Below the pieces are notes generated by a model. It was given only the letters and a program-made list of their open reading frames with translations. It was not told the origin of the DNA and made no database searches. Made by a program: the position numbers and the translations under genes. A stretch of 21,311 nucleotides of DNA from Pseudomonadota bacterium (GTDB lineage Bacteria > Bdellovibrionota > Oligoflexia > Oligoflexales > Oligoflexaceae). Positions 1 to 7,092 of this stretch are shown here, piece after piece (the stretch's first letter is position 1; every line of letters starts with the position of its first letter). The stretch is from positions 1-21,311 of the forward strand of contig JAKQGS010000370.1 in NCBI GenBank assembly GCA_029556045.1, read 5' to 3'.

Positions 1-869
1 CGCCCTGTCCCGGCGATGGCGTCCACATCGATTTTAGCTCCCTGCCAGGATAGCAATTTTTCGGGAGATCGACTGATGAAGGATACCCCGTCCGGGTTAT
101 GAATCCCAATCAGGTAACTGGGTTCCTGCAGCTGACTCAAACCCTGAATGATTGCGGCAAAGGTTGGTGGCTGTTGAAAGGTCAGAATCTGACACCGACC
201 AAGCACCACTTTTTCGAGGTCATGCCGCACCATGCGGGCCTGGGCCCGTTGAATCGCCGCCCACCAGTGTTCATGAGTTGGAAAATCCTCCGCTTTGATG
301 GGTGAGGGAAGTGACGCCAAAGCATCAGAGGTCCGGGTGATTCGTTGCATGGCCACCGAGACCTCATCCAACAACAGTGGCAGCACGGGATCCCGCCCCA
401 TGCTGTGGATATGATCCGGGGCCACGACACGCACGGTGAGGGTGACCGCATCTTCCGTCAAACGCCATTCATGGCGGGGTAAAAAGAAGCGGGTTTTGGT
501 CAGGTCGCTGGCAATGGGCTCCAGCAAACGACCATCGTCAAAGGGAATGCCGCCAAAAAGCGTCCATCCCCAGTGGTCAGTATCCAACGGGGGTAATTCA
601 TCGAAGGAGGCAATTGACCCGATGCCAACGATCACCGGAGACGGAGCCTTGCCCTGCCAATAAACACACCAATCGTCTTCGGTTCCCTGCAGCAGCTGCA
701 CAGCACGCAACCGCTGGTCGATTCGCAAGCTAGCCTGGGCTAATCGTTGTGACCCCCAAGTCGCCACCTCAAACGACTCCAGCAGTTGATCCTGAAGGGA
801 TCGCGGAGACTGAGCCGACCGTTTCGCCCCAGCCCTCTTTTTGGCATCACCGCCGGACTGTTCCGTCAC
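1..869 (-). CDS. menF: Isochorismate synthase MenF, partial (C-terminus beyond left edge)
   Basis: This enzyme converts chorismate to isochorismate, the first committed step of menaquinone synthesis, in the cytoplasm. Reading the minus strand from a GTG at 869 gives 289 residues with no stop before the window edge. The first ~140 residues carry the N-terminal part typical of MenF (VIVGIGSIASF, WTLFGGIPF). The chorismate-binding domain follows, with KVVLGR near residue 219 and SISRSPEKLL-like sequence (ISRSPEKLL) near 269, then DAIAGTGR at the edge. In characterised homologues the Lys of the first motif and the Glu of SPE(R/K)L act as general base and acid; both are present. The GTG start overlaps the upstream methyltransferase stop (GTGA), which indicates translational coupling, and no earlier in-frame start is possible because of a stop just upstream. 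EntC or PchA would be alternatives, but the menaquinone neighbours favour MenF. Roughly the last 150 residues are missing. Confidence 0.9.
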   Translation of the reverse strand, partial: MTEQSGGDAKKRAGAKRSAQSPRSLQDQLLESFEVATWGSQRLAQASLRIDQRLRAVQLLQGTEDDWCVYWQGKAPSPVIVGIGSIASFDELPPLDTDHWGWTLFGGIPFDDGRLLEPIASDLTKTRFFLPRHEWRLTEDAVTLTVRVVAPDHIHSMGRDPVLPLLLDEVSVAMQRITRTSDALASLPSPIKAEDFPTHEHWWAAIQRAQARMVRHDLEKVVLGRCQILTFQQPPTFAAIIQGLSQLQEPSYLIGIHNPDGVSFISRSPEKLLSWQGAKIDVDAIAGTG

Positions 870-1573
870 TTTTTTTCACCGATGTAAAGGTTTACGATAC
901 CGAATGTCAAAGCTGTAAACCGCGTTTCCTTATAACCGGCTTGCCGCATCAAGGCCAGAAAGTCCGAACCATGCGGAAATTCTTCGATCGTTTCGTTAAG
1001 ATAACGATAGGCCGAGTCGTGTCCCGACAGCATACGCCCCAGGTGAGGCAGAACATGCCGGAGGTAAAACAGGTGGATGGCACGAAAGATATGGGACTTG
1101 GGCAGGGCAAATTCCAGAACGATAAAACGTCCCCCGGATTTGAGCACACGCAGTGACTCCCGCATACACTTCAGAACATCCGGGACATTGCGAATGCCAA
1201 ACGAAATCGTGACTGCATCGAAGCTGCTATCAGTGTAGGGAATGGCCTGCGCGTCACCTTCCGCCAAATTAATCCGGCTGACGAGTCCCTTGGCTGCCAC
1301 CTTGCGACGACCGTATTCCAGCATACCCACCGAAAGATCAAGACCCTCCACATGGGACACTCGGCGATCCCGGCTGATTTCGATCGCCACATCGCCGGTT
1401 CCTGTCGCCAGATCCAAAACCTCTAAACCGCTACCAGCTGGCAGGGACTGGCGAATTTTGGTACGCCATCGCGCATGCAATCCCAGGGAAAGCACAGAAT
1501 TTACAAAATCGTAGTTGCCGGCTATCGCGTCAAACATACGAAAGGATTCTTTTTTGGCGACGGATGTAGTCAT
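866..1573 (-). CDS. ubiE: Demethylmenaquinone (ubiquinone) C-methyltransferase, UbiE/MenG family
   Basis: This SAM-dependent methyltransferase makes the last C-methylation of menaquinone (and of ubiquinone where that exists). It has 235 residues, close to the family norm of about 230-250. The start MTTSVAKKESFRMFDAIAGNY resembles the family N-terminus (FDAIAxxYD). SAM-binding motif I is LDLATGTGD at residues 53-61, followed by an acidic residue (GLDLS, ~79) and the family signature ISFGIRNVPD at ~123-132, then LRVLKSGGRFIVLEF at ~141-155. It lies first in a minus-strand operon and its TGA overlaps the GTG of menF. That pairing, and a polyprenyl synthase diverging from its promoter region, suggest that the physiological substrate is demethylmenaquinone (menG role). 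Substrate choice cannot be read from sequence alone. Confidence 0.93.
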   Translation of the reverse strand: MTTSVAKKESFRMFDAIAGNYDFVNSVLSLGLHARWRTKIRQSLPAGSGLEVLDLATGTGDVAIEISRDRRVSHVEGLDLSVGMLEYGRRKVAAKGLVSRINLAEGDAQAIPYTDSSFDAVTISFGIRNVPDVLKCMRESLRVLKSGGRFIVLEFALPKSHIFRAIHLFYLRHVLPHLGRMLSGHDSAYRYLNETIEEFPHGSDFLALMRQAGYKETRFTALTFGIVNLYIGEKK

Positions 1574-1610
1574 ATTTATTTGTCTTTCTGATGTCTCATG
1601 TAAGGTTCGA

Positions 1611-1640
1611 CTTATATCCGAACTAAAAGGCCCCCATCAA
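1611..1640 (-). promoter_or_regulatory. Candidate sigma70-type promoter for ubiE-menF
   Basis: On the minus strand TTGATG (1640-1635) is followed, after an 18-base spacer, by TATAAG (1616-1611). They match the -35 and -10 consensus at 4/6 and 5/6 positions. The distance to the ubiE ATG at 1573 leaves a leader of about 30 bases. This is pattern matching only. Confidence 0.4.
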
Positions 1641-1658
1641 TAGAAATTCAAGTCCATG

Positions 1659-1687
1659 TTGAGCTGGGGGGCTGGGCCGTGTATAAA
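1659..1687 (+). promoter_or_regulatory. Candidate sigma70-type promoter for the prenyl diphosphate synthase
   Basis: TTGAGC (1659-1664) and TATAAA (1682-1687) are separated by 17 bases, matching consensus at 4/6 and 5/6. Transcription would start near 1694, leaving a leader of about 60 bases before the GTG at 1754. It lies back-to-back with the ubiE promoter candidate in the 180-base divergent region, so shared control is possible. Confidence 0.35.
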
Positions 1688-1753
1688 GGTTTCTCATGTG
1701 CGGACCAAGAACCATTTATACCAATAATTTTGGAATATTGACAGGACCAGAAC

Positions 1754-2716
1754 GTGTCACAATTTGCGATGACAATCCCCCCGCGGATATTCCAGAGCAT
1801 TCAAAGCCTCGACTTTGATCTGGAAAACTGGGAAAAAAATCCAAGAATTGGCGGGGTTTTGTCCAAAACGGTTCTATCTGGGGGCAAACGCCTGCGCCCG
1901 CTCCTCACTTTTCTGATGGGGGACCTCTTTGACGTGCCCCACGAACATTTGGCCCGGTTTGCCAAGGTGGTGGAAATGGTGCATGCCTCAACCCTGGCTC
2001 ATGACGACGTGATTGACAATGCCGACGTTCGCCGGGGCAACCCGTCCATCAACATGATCGCTTCCAATAAAAAAGCCGTCCTTGCGGGAGATTACCTGCT
2101 GGCCCACTGCCTGATGGAAACATCCGAATCTGGACGAAACGACATCGTCCGGGAGCTGGCCGCCGTGATCGGTGATTTGGCGGAAGGGGAATGGCTTCAA
2201 TTGGAAAACAGCGAGAACCGAGCGCTCCTTCAGCGGGACGTGGAACGAGTGGCTCTCAAGAAAACCGGTAGTGTCATTCGCTGGTGTTGTGCCGTACCCG
2301 CCATGCTGGCCGATGCGGATGAAGAAACCGTTGCCATGAGTCGCCGCTTGGGCGAAGCGATTGGTATCGCTTTTCAGATGACCGATGATATTCTCGACTT
2401 CAAACGCCAGGACGGGGCGGAATTCGCGGATTTAAAAAATGGCGTGGTCAATAGTGTGATCTTTGAAGCTCTTGCCACATCCCTCAACGGCCATCAGACA
2501 ATGGATATGACCCGGGACCATACACAACCCGGTGGGCAGGCCATAGAAGCGGCGATCAAAATTGTTCGCGGACGTGTTGATCGTCTCCTGGAGGACACCC
2601 TAACTTTGGTGGATGCGATTGCTGAACGAATTCCCACCCATTCATCAACGACCGGCCGGGATCAGGCGCGTGAGGGATTAAAGTCTCTGATTAAGTACCT
2701 GGGTGTTCGGGTCTAA
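1754..2716 (+). CDS. Long-chain all-trans polyprenyl diphosphate synthase
   Basis: It condenses isopentenyl diphosphate onto an allylic primer to build the quinone side chain. It has 320 residues, as expected for IspB/HepT/SdsA-type enzymes. Visible motifs are GGKRLRP at 43-49, the first Asp-rich motif DDVID at 84-88 within AHDDVIDNADVRRG, and the second Asp-rich motif DDILD at 211-215, followed by DLKNGVVN. The residues just before the first Asp-rich motif are small (S, T, A), which in this family allows a long product (heptaprenyl/octaprenyl range) and argues against a farnesyl synthase. The GTG start at 1754 is preceded by AGGA at 1743-1746 with a 7-base spacer; an ATG six codons in is less well placed. 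It diverges from ubiE-menF, so it very likely supplies the menaquinone tail. Exact chain length is unknown. Confidence 0.9.
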   Translation: MSQFAMTIPPRIFQSIQSLDFDLENWEKNPRIGGVLSKTVLSGGKRLRPLLTFLMGDLFDVPHEHLARFAKVVEMVHASTLAHDDVIDNADVRRGNPSINMIASNKKAVLAGDYLLAHCLMETSESGRNDIVRELAAVIGDLAEGEWLQLENSENRALLQRDVERVALKKTGSVIRWCCAVPAMLADADEETVAMSRRLGEAIGIAFQMTDDILDFKRQDGAEFADLKNGVVNSVIFEALATSLNGHQTMDMTRDHTQPGGQAIEAAIKIVRGRVDRLLEDTLTLVDAIAERIPTHSSTTGRDQAREGLKSLIKYLGVRV

Positions 2717-2756
2717 GACACCGTACTGATTCCGTTACTATGATGGATGATCACTC

Positions 2757-3410
2757 TTAAACTTCTGCTTCCGCTGTCACTTGCTGCCTTAGGATATTTT
2801 TTTCCCCAATCCGCCCGGAGGCGGCAGGATCGTATTTTTCCAGCTTAATGGATCGGTATCCTTTGCCGGTCTTAAGATATACATCAAGGTCTTTTTGCTT
2901 CTTTGGATCCATGTAGGCCATCAGAGGTTGTGCCAGACCATTCATCTTTTTCATAGCGGATTGAATCGTCTGATCCCATTGGTCTCCATACAGTTCAAAA
3001 TCCTGCGGCGTCAGTTTGCCGCGACACCCATCTTTGCAGCATTTCAATTCCATCTCGTGGCTCATGTTAAAAATGCCATATTCGTCCGTGATCTCTTCGC
3101 CCGCCTGGATGTCGCGGACAGCGATTTCGAAACCCCAGCCCGTGCTCATGGTATTGCATTGGCAGCAATGGTTCACGTATTTGGCATGATCCCAGCTGAT
3201 TATGTGATTACCCTCACCATCGATATAGGAATACTTGTCGATGACATCGCGATACCTCGGGTCGGTCAGCATGGTATCCTGGGCTGGGATTACCACCTCC
3301 ATAGCGTCACGGATGTAAACAATGGTTCCGGCTGGTATGAAAGCCGTTGCGAAAACACCATACCCAATAGTCTCATTGACCAACTTAAACTCGGTATCGG
3401 GGTGCATCAT
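2757..3410 (-). CDS. Small SET-domain protein, putative protein-lysine methyltransferase
   Basis: This is a 217-residue protein made almost entirely of a SET domain with a post-SET-like cysteine cluster. Motifs in order are GYGVFATAFIPAGTIVY at ~16-32 (SET N-terminal strand), KYVNHCCQCN at ~77-86 matching the NHxCxxN pattern of the SAM/pseudoknot region, GEEITDEYG at ~104-112 with the conserved Tyr, and KCCKDGCRG at ~123-131. In post-SET enzymes such cysteines bind zinc with the NHxC cysteine. Family members transfer methyl groups from SAM to lysines of proteins; the target here is not evident. The C-terminal 85 residues are Lys-rich and unrecognised. The start is one of two adjacent ATGs, with GAGGGA about 11 bases upstream. 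It is monocistronic, between convergent and divergent unrelated genes. There is no signal peptide, so it is probably cytoplasmic. Confidence 0.82.
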   Translation of the reverse strand: MMHPDTEFKLVNETIGYGVFATAFIPAGTIVYIRDAMEVVIPAQDTMLTDPRYRDVIDKYSYIDGEGNHIISWDHAKYVNHCCQCNTMSTGWGFEIAVRDIQAGEEITDEYGIFNMSHEMELKCCKDGCRGKLTPQDFELYGDQWDQTIQSAMKKMNGLAQPLMAYMDPKKQKDLDVYLKTGKGYRSIKLEKYDPAASGRIGEKNILRQQVTAEAEV

Positions 3411-3677
3411 GGCCGGAATTGTCCCTCAAATTTTGTGATGATCAAGCCATAACAACTCAAGCCATGTAAGGTGTCAACTCTTTATTTGGAAAAGAAGAAG
3501 GGTTGGTAAAAAAACAAAATTTCAGGCGACGCCTATTGCCAAAAACTTGACACCAGCCAGCCTTTACGCTCTCACCCCCCCCGGGGATCCATCAGGTCAA
3601 ACTTGCCCTTCGCGAGTCCGGGTGACTGGTCTTATAATGAAAAAGAAATATCTTTGCCCTTTACGGCGGATCGTCCC

Positions 3678-5042
3678 ATGACAGCCCCACAACCCGATTC
3701 CTTTCGGTTAAGTTTGCGTGATGGCGCCATGGCCAGCCTTATGGTCGGCATGGGAGAAACATACCTGGCGGCCTACACCCTGGCTCTTGGTTTTGGCGAA
3801 GTGGCGGCGGGATTAATCACCGTTCTACCGGTCTTCATCGGTTCCACCCTGCAGCTGGGTTCTGGTCTGGGAGCCCGACGCTTGGGCTCTGCCCGTCAAT
3901 GGATACTTGGTTGCGCCATCATGCAGGCCGTGGCTCTCTTTCTATTGACTGCTGCGGTGATGCTACCCCCGTCCCTTACCCTGCTTTTTTTCGCCGCCTC
4001 CATGTATTGGTCTGCGGGTCTTTCCATCGCTCCGATCTGGAATATCTGGATCAGTAGTGTGATACCGGTCACCCAGCATCTGCACTTTTTCTCTTCAAGG
4101 GGCCGTATAGCCCAGGTTTTTACCCTCGCAGGATTGGTTGCTGCCGGACTTATGCTGAAGTCGACAGAAAATACTGTCTGGCAGGTGAAAACTTTTGCGG
4201 CGTTGATGCTGGCAGCCATGTTTTTTCGGTTGGCATCCCTGCACTTTCTCAAACAACAACCGGATACACCGTCGTCCAATGCGGTGTACGAACAATTTTC
4301 ACTTCGGTCCGTCTTCAATCAGCTCACCCGCAGAAAATCGGTCTTTATCATTACATTTCTTTTCTTGATGAATGTGGCGGTCTACTTTTCCGCTCCTTAC
4401 TTCAGTCCCTATATGCTGCGCAGTCTTGGACTTTCCTACGACCGTTACATGCTGTTAATTTCCTCCTCTTTCATAGCTAAAGCGCTCACCTACGCCTGGA
4501 TGGTCTCCCTGGTGCGTTCCCGGGGCCTTTATGCCCTTATGCTGATCGGCATTATCGGCATTGTACCGGTTCCCGCCCTGTGGACATTGACCAATAGCTA
4601 TTGGCTGCTGGTGGGGATTCATGCTCTGACCGGTTTTGTCTGGGGATGTTTTGAATTAGGACTCACCCTATTGCTGCTGCAGCACTATTCTGAGCGCTAC
4701 CGTGCTCAGGTGCTGGCGGCCAGCCACTTTTTCAACGCTTTTGGCATGGCCATTGGATCGATTGCCGCTGCTCTCTATATGCGGGAGTTTGGCGTGCAAA
4801 CCGCTACTTACCACAACATCTTTTTGATATCCGCCGGTTTGCGGGCTCTACCCCTGTTTATGGTGCCGCTCTTCATCCATAAAAGTATCAAACCAATCCC
4901 TATTTTCCTGCGTTCTCAAGGTCTCAAGACCACATTCTCCACCATCATTAAACCAAGTTTGACCAAGGTTGCGACAACCACTAAGAATCCCACCAAAGAG
5001 CAAAACCATTGCGAGGTTGGAAATCTGCCAAAAGTACCTTAG
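3678..5042 (+). CDS. MFS-type permease of unknown substrate
   Basis: This is a polytopic inner-membrane protein of 454 residues with about ten to twelve hydrophobic segments in two halves, separated by a hydrophilic loop (~residues 192-220, following FLKQQPD). That layout is typical of the major facilitator superfamily. Short basic loops such as LGARRLG after the second helix resemble the MFS motif-A position, and a second-half helix has GFVWGCFELGLTL. The start is set at ATG 3678, preceded by GGCGGA with a 7-base spacer; an earlier TTG at 3603 would add 25 hydrophilic residues without an obvious ribosome site. The last ~45 residues after FIHKSIKPIPIF are polar and low-similarity-looking, an odd tail for a permease. 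No neighbouring gene reveals the cargo, so I assign no substrate. Confidence 0.75.
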   Translation: MTAPQPDSFRLSLRDGAMASLMVGMGETYLAAYTLALGFGEVAAGLITVLPVFIGSTLQLGSGLGARRLGSARQWILGCAIMQAVALFLLTAAVMLPPSLTLLFFAASMYWSAGLSIAPIWNIWISSVIPVTQHLHFFSSRGRIAQVFTLAGLVAAGLMLKSTENTVWQVKTFAALMLAAMFFRLASLHFLKQQPDTPSSNAVYEQFSLRSVFNQLTRRKSVFIITFLFLMNVAVYFSAPYFSPYMLRSLGLSYDRYMLLISSSFIAKALTYAWMVSLVRSRGLYALMLIGIIGIVPVPALWTLTNSYWLLVGIHALTGFVWGCFELGLTLLLLQHYSERYRAQVLAASHFFNAFGMAIGSIAAALYMREFGVQTATYHNIFLISAGLRALPLFMVPLFIHKSIKPIPIFLRSQGLKTTFSTIIKPSLTKVATTTKNPTKEQNHCEVGNLPKVP

Positions 5043-5251
5043 AAAAAAGATCCCTCCGCCAACAATCCGTAACAAAAACCCAATTGGCATTTTTTTCATT
5101 CCCACCAAAGCCCCTCATCATGTGCTGGTTGGCCCAAGCATCGTTAATGATGATAGAATGGAAATTAATTCCTCAACGCAACCCAAAATTCCAAAATGAA
5201 TGACTGCCAAAGCGGTCAACTGGCAACGGCTCCAACCAATCGAGGTATGTC

Positions 5252-6856
5252 ATGACGACCCCCCGGACTATTCTTCGCATGCGGGAAATCGCCATTTTGG
5301 CGGTTTTGGTGAGCTGCACCACAACTGAACCAAAAGGACCACAGGATCCCCTGGCGAACATTACGCCCACAACTCCCGCCAAAAAGGAAATCAAATCCTA
5401 TATCGAGGAGGTGGACCAGGGGATTGAAAGGATAACGCCGTCGGAAGAGGGCGATGATAGCGAAAGTACCCAAACAGCGGAAGCTTCCGCATCGCCCGGT
5501 AGCAACACCACCGAGGGATCTACCGGTCCCGAAGGCATGCCCAAACTCAAGAATACTGAAATACCGATGGAGATGAATCAGGCGGTGCAAAATTGGATCA
5601 CCTACTTCACCACCAAGGATCGCGAGCGCTTCCAGCGGTTCATCGACCGGGGCGAACGTTACCGCAAAATGATCACGGAAGTACTCAAAGAATACCAGGT
5701 ACCGGAGGAGATCTACTACCTGGCCATGATTGAAAGCGGCTTTGCCACCCAGGCTCGTTCCCACGCTGCAGCGGTGGGAGTGTGGCAATTTATCCGCGGT
5801 ACTGGCCACCGTTATGGACTGCGCATCGATGCCTATGTGGATGAACGGATGGACCCTGTGAAGTCGACCGAAGCTGCGGCGCGTTACCTGCGGGATCTCT
5901 ATAACGTATACCAGTCATGGTATCTGGCCATGGCTTCCTACAATGCAGGTGAAGCTCGTATTCTGGGAGCCATCATGCGGGCCAATACCCGTGACTTCTG
6001 GCAACTGGCGGCCAAAAAGGCGCTGCCTACAGAGACCCTCAATTATGTTCCCAAATTCATAGCCGCCACCATCATCGGGCATCACCCTGAGCACTTCGGT
6101 TTCACCACTCCCAAAGGCTCCGACTATCCGGAACTTGTGGCGGTTTCGATCCCCTCCCGCACCCGTCTCAACGATGTAGCCAACCACCTCGGCATCCCCT
6201 ATAAAGAACTGCGCCAATATAACCCCGCTTTGAAAACCAGCTGGATTCCCAACGACAAGACCGGAACCTGGACCATCTGGATCCCAAAATCGGCGGAAGA
6301 TAGTTATGCCAGCAAAGCGGATGCTATTGCATCCATGCCGCGCGGTGCCATGCCTAAAGGGCAAGCCGTCGCATCCAGTGGTAAACACCGGGTCAAACCG
6401 GGAGAAACCCTGCAACTGATCGCCCGTCGTTATAGCGTGGATGTAGCGGATCTACGCCGCTGGAACAAATTAAGCAGTACCAAAATCCGTCGTGGTCAGC
6501 TTCTGGTCGTGGAAGGCTTGGACGCTCCGGCGGTAGCCGTAAAACCTCGCATCCACGTGGTTAAACGAGGCGAGAACCTGGTGGTTATCTCAAACAAATA
6601 CGGAATTCCCGTCTCGGTTTTAAAGAAGGTCAACCGCATGAAGCACAACAATCTCCTGGCAGGTCAGCGACTCAAAATCTCTGATAAACTTCCTGCCGAT
6701 AGAAAGAGCCAGCGTTATAAGGTCCGACGTGGTGACAACCTCTCCAAGATCGCCAGCCAGTTTGGGCTCACCATCGCCCAACTCAAAAAAATCAACAAGA
6801 TGAACCGCAATCTGGTCTATGCAGGGCAGGTTCTTAAGGTGAGCGAGAGTTACTAA
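5252..6856 (+). CDS. mltD: MltD-like membrane-bound lytic transglycosylase with three LysM domains
   Basis: This periplasmic lipoprotein cleaves peptidoglycan non-hydrolytically, giving 1,6-anhydromuramyl ends. Of 534 residues, the first ~22 form a short lipoprotein signal ending LVSC with the lipidated Cys at 22. A Ser/Thr/Glu-rich linker (~23-105) follows. The SLT domain spans ~140-270, with catalytic Glu161 in AMIESGF, AAGVWQF-type sequence (AAVGVWQFI ~174-181) and MASYNAGEARI at ~227-237. A LysM-like degenerate stretch lies at ~296-345. Three clear LysM repeats lie at ~379-420, ~433-476 and ~488-530, each beginning V(K)xGE/D-N/T-L. ATG 5252 follows GAGGT; ATG 5279 (Met10) is an alternative start that leaves a very short signal peptide. 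A terminator follows immediately. It stands alone, so a housekeeping cell-wall role is likely. Confidence 0.92.
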   Translation: MTTPRTILRMREIAILAVLVSCTTTEPKGPQDPLANITPTTPAKKEIKSYIEEVDQGIERITPSEEGDDSESTQTAEASASPGSNTTEGSTGPEGMPKLKNTEIPMEMNQAVQNWITYFTTKDRERFQRFIDRGERYRKMITEVLKEYQVPEEIYYLAMIESGFATQARSHAAAVGVWQFIRGTGHRYGLRIDAYVDERMDPVKSTEAAARYLRDLYNVYQSWYLAMASYNAGEARILGAIMRANTRDFWQLAAKKALPTETLNYVPKFIAATIIGHHPEHFGFTTPKGSDYPELVAVSIPSRTRLNDVANHLGIPYKELRQYNPALKTSWIPNDKTGTWTIWIPKSAEDSYASKADAIASMPRGAMPKGQAVASSGKHRVKPGETLQLIARRYSVDVADLRRWNKLSSTKIRRGQLLVVEGLDAPAVAVKPRIHVVKRGENLVVISNKYGIPVSVLKKVNRMKHNNLLAGQRLKISDKLPADRKSQRYKVRRGDNLSKIASQFGLTIAQLKKINKMNRNLVYAGQVLKVSESY

Positions 6857-6883
6857 GGTTAATTATGTATACCTTAGGGGAAC

Positions 6884-6919
6884 AGGCCAGGGCCACAAAT
6901 GCTCTGGCCTTTTTCTTTG
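6884..6919 (+). terminator. Rho-independent terminator after the lytic transglycosylase gene
   Basis: AGGCCAGGGC (6884-6893) pairs with GCTCTGGCCT (6901-6910), a 10-pair stem with one G-U, around a 7-base loop. It is followed by TTTTCTTT. It sits 28 bases after the mltD stop. Confidence 0.85.
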
Positions 6920-7002
6920 TTATCACGCCAAAGCTTGAATGAGATTCGGGCCACATTTTTCACTTTTCCCTGATCAAATCTCAACTCAGGGCGCTATAGC
7001 CT

Positions 7003-7046
7003 GAAAAGGAAAAGGCCAGACTCTTCGTGAGAAGCCCTGGCCTTTT
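7003..7046 (-). terminator. Rho-independent terminator after the RGD-repeat lipoprotein gene
   Basis: Read on the minus strand, AAAAGGCCAG (7046-7037) pairs perfectly with CTGGCCTTTT (7019-7010). An inner CTTC/GAAG stem lies in the loop, and the run continues TTTTCCTTTT. The structure is near-symmetrical, so it could also stop plus-strand transcripts. It lies about 45 bases past the lipoprotein stop. Confidence 0.8.
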
Positions 7047-7063
7047 AGGATCGCTTTAATTCA

Positions 7064-7085
7064 CCGCAGCTCTCTAGAGCTGCGG
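7064..7085. repeat. Perfect 22-base inverted repeat just past the lipoprotein stop
   Basis: CCGCAGCTCT, then CT, then AGAGCTGCGG. It forms a 9-pair GC-rich hairpin with a 4-base loop between the 7093 stop codon and the terminator. It has no T-run of its own, so it may be a 3' stabilising hairpin. Confidence 0.6.
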
Positions 7086-7092
7086 GAAGACT

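Noticed and set aside
182..451. Minus-strand 89-codon frame starting MRSPSP
   Set aside because: It is a frame-shifted shadow of menF; the correct minus-strand frame reads continuously from GTG 869 with isochorismate synthase motifs.
749..1156. Plus-strand 135-codon frame opposite ubiE
   Set aside because: It is antisense to well-supported ubiE and menF, with no recognisable domain.
3547..3552. Perfect TTGACA upstream of the MFS gene
   Set aside because: No acceptable -10 element lies 16-19 bases downstream, so I did not call a promoter.
4848..5108. Minus-strand open frame with a hydrophobic start and an LSGC motif that looks like a lipoprotein
   Set aside because: Most of it is antisense to the end of the MFS permease, and the rest of the sequence is not domain-like. 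The odd polar tail of the permease keeps a small doubt.
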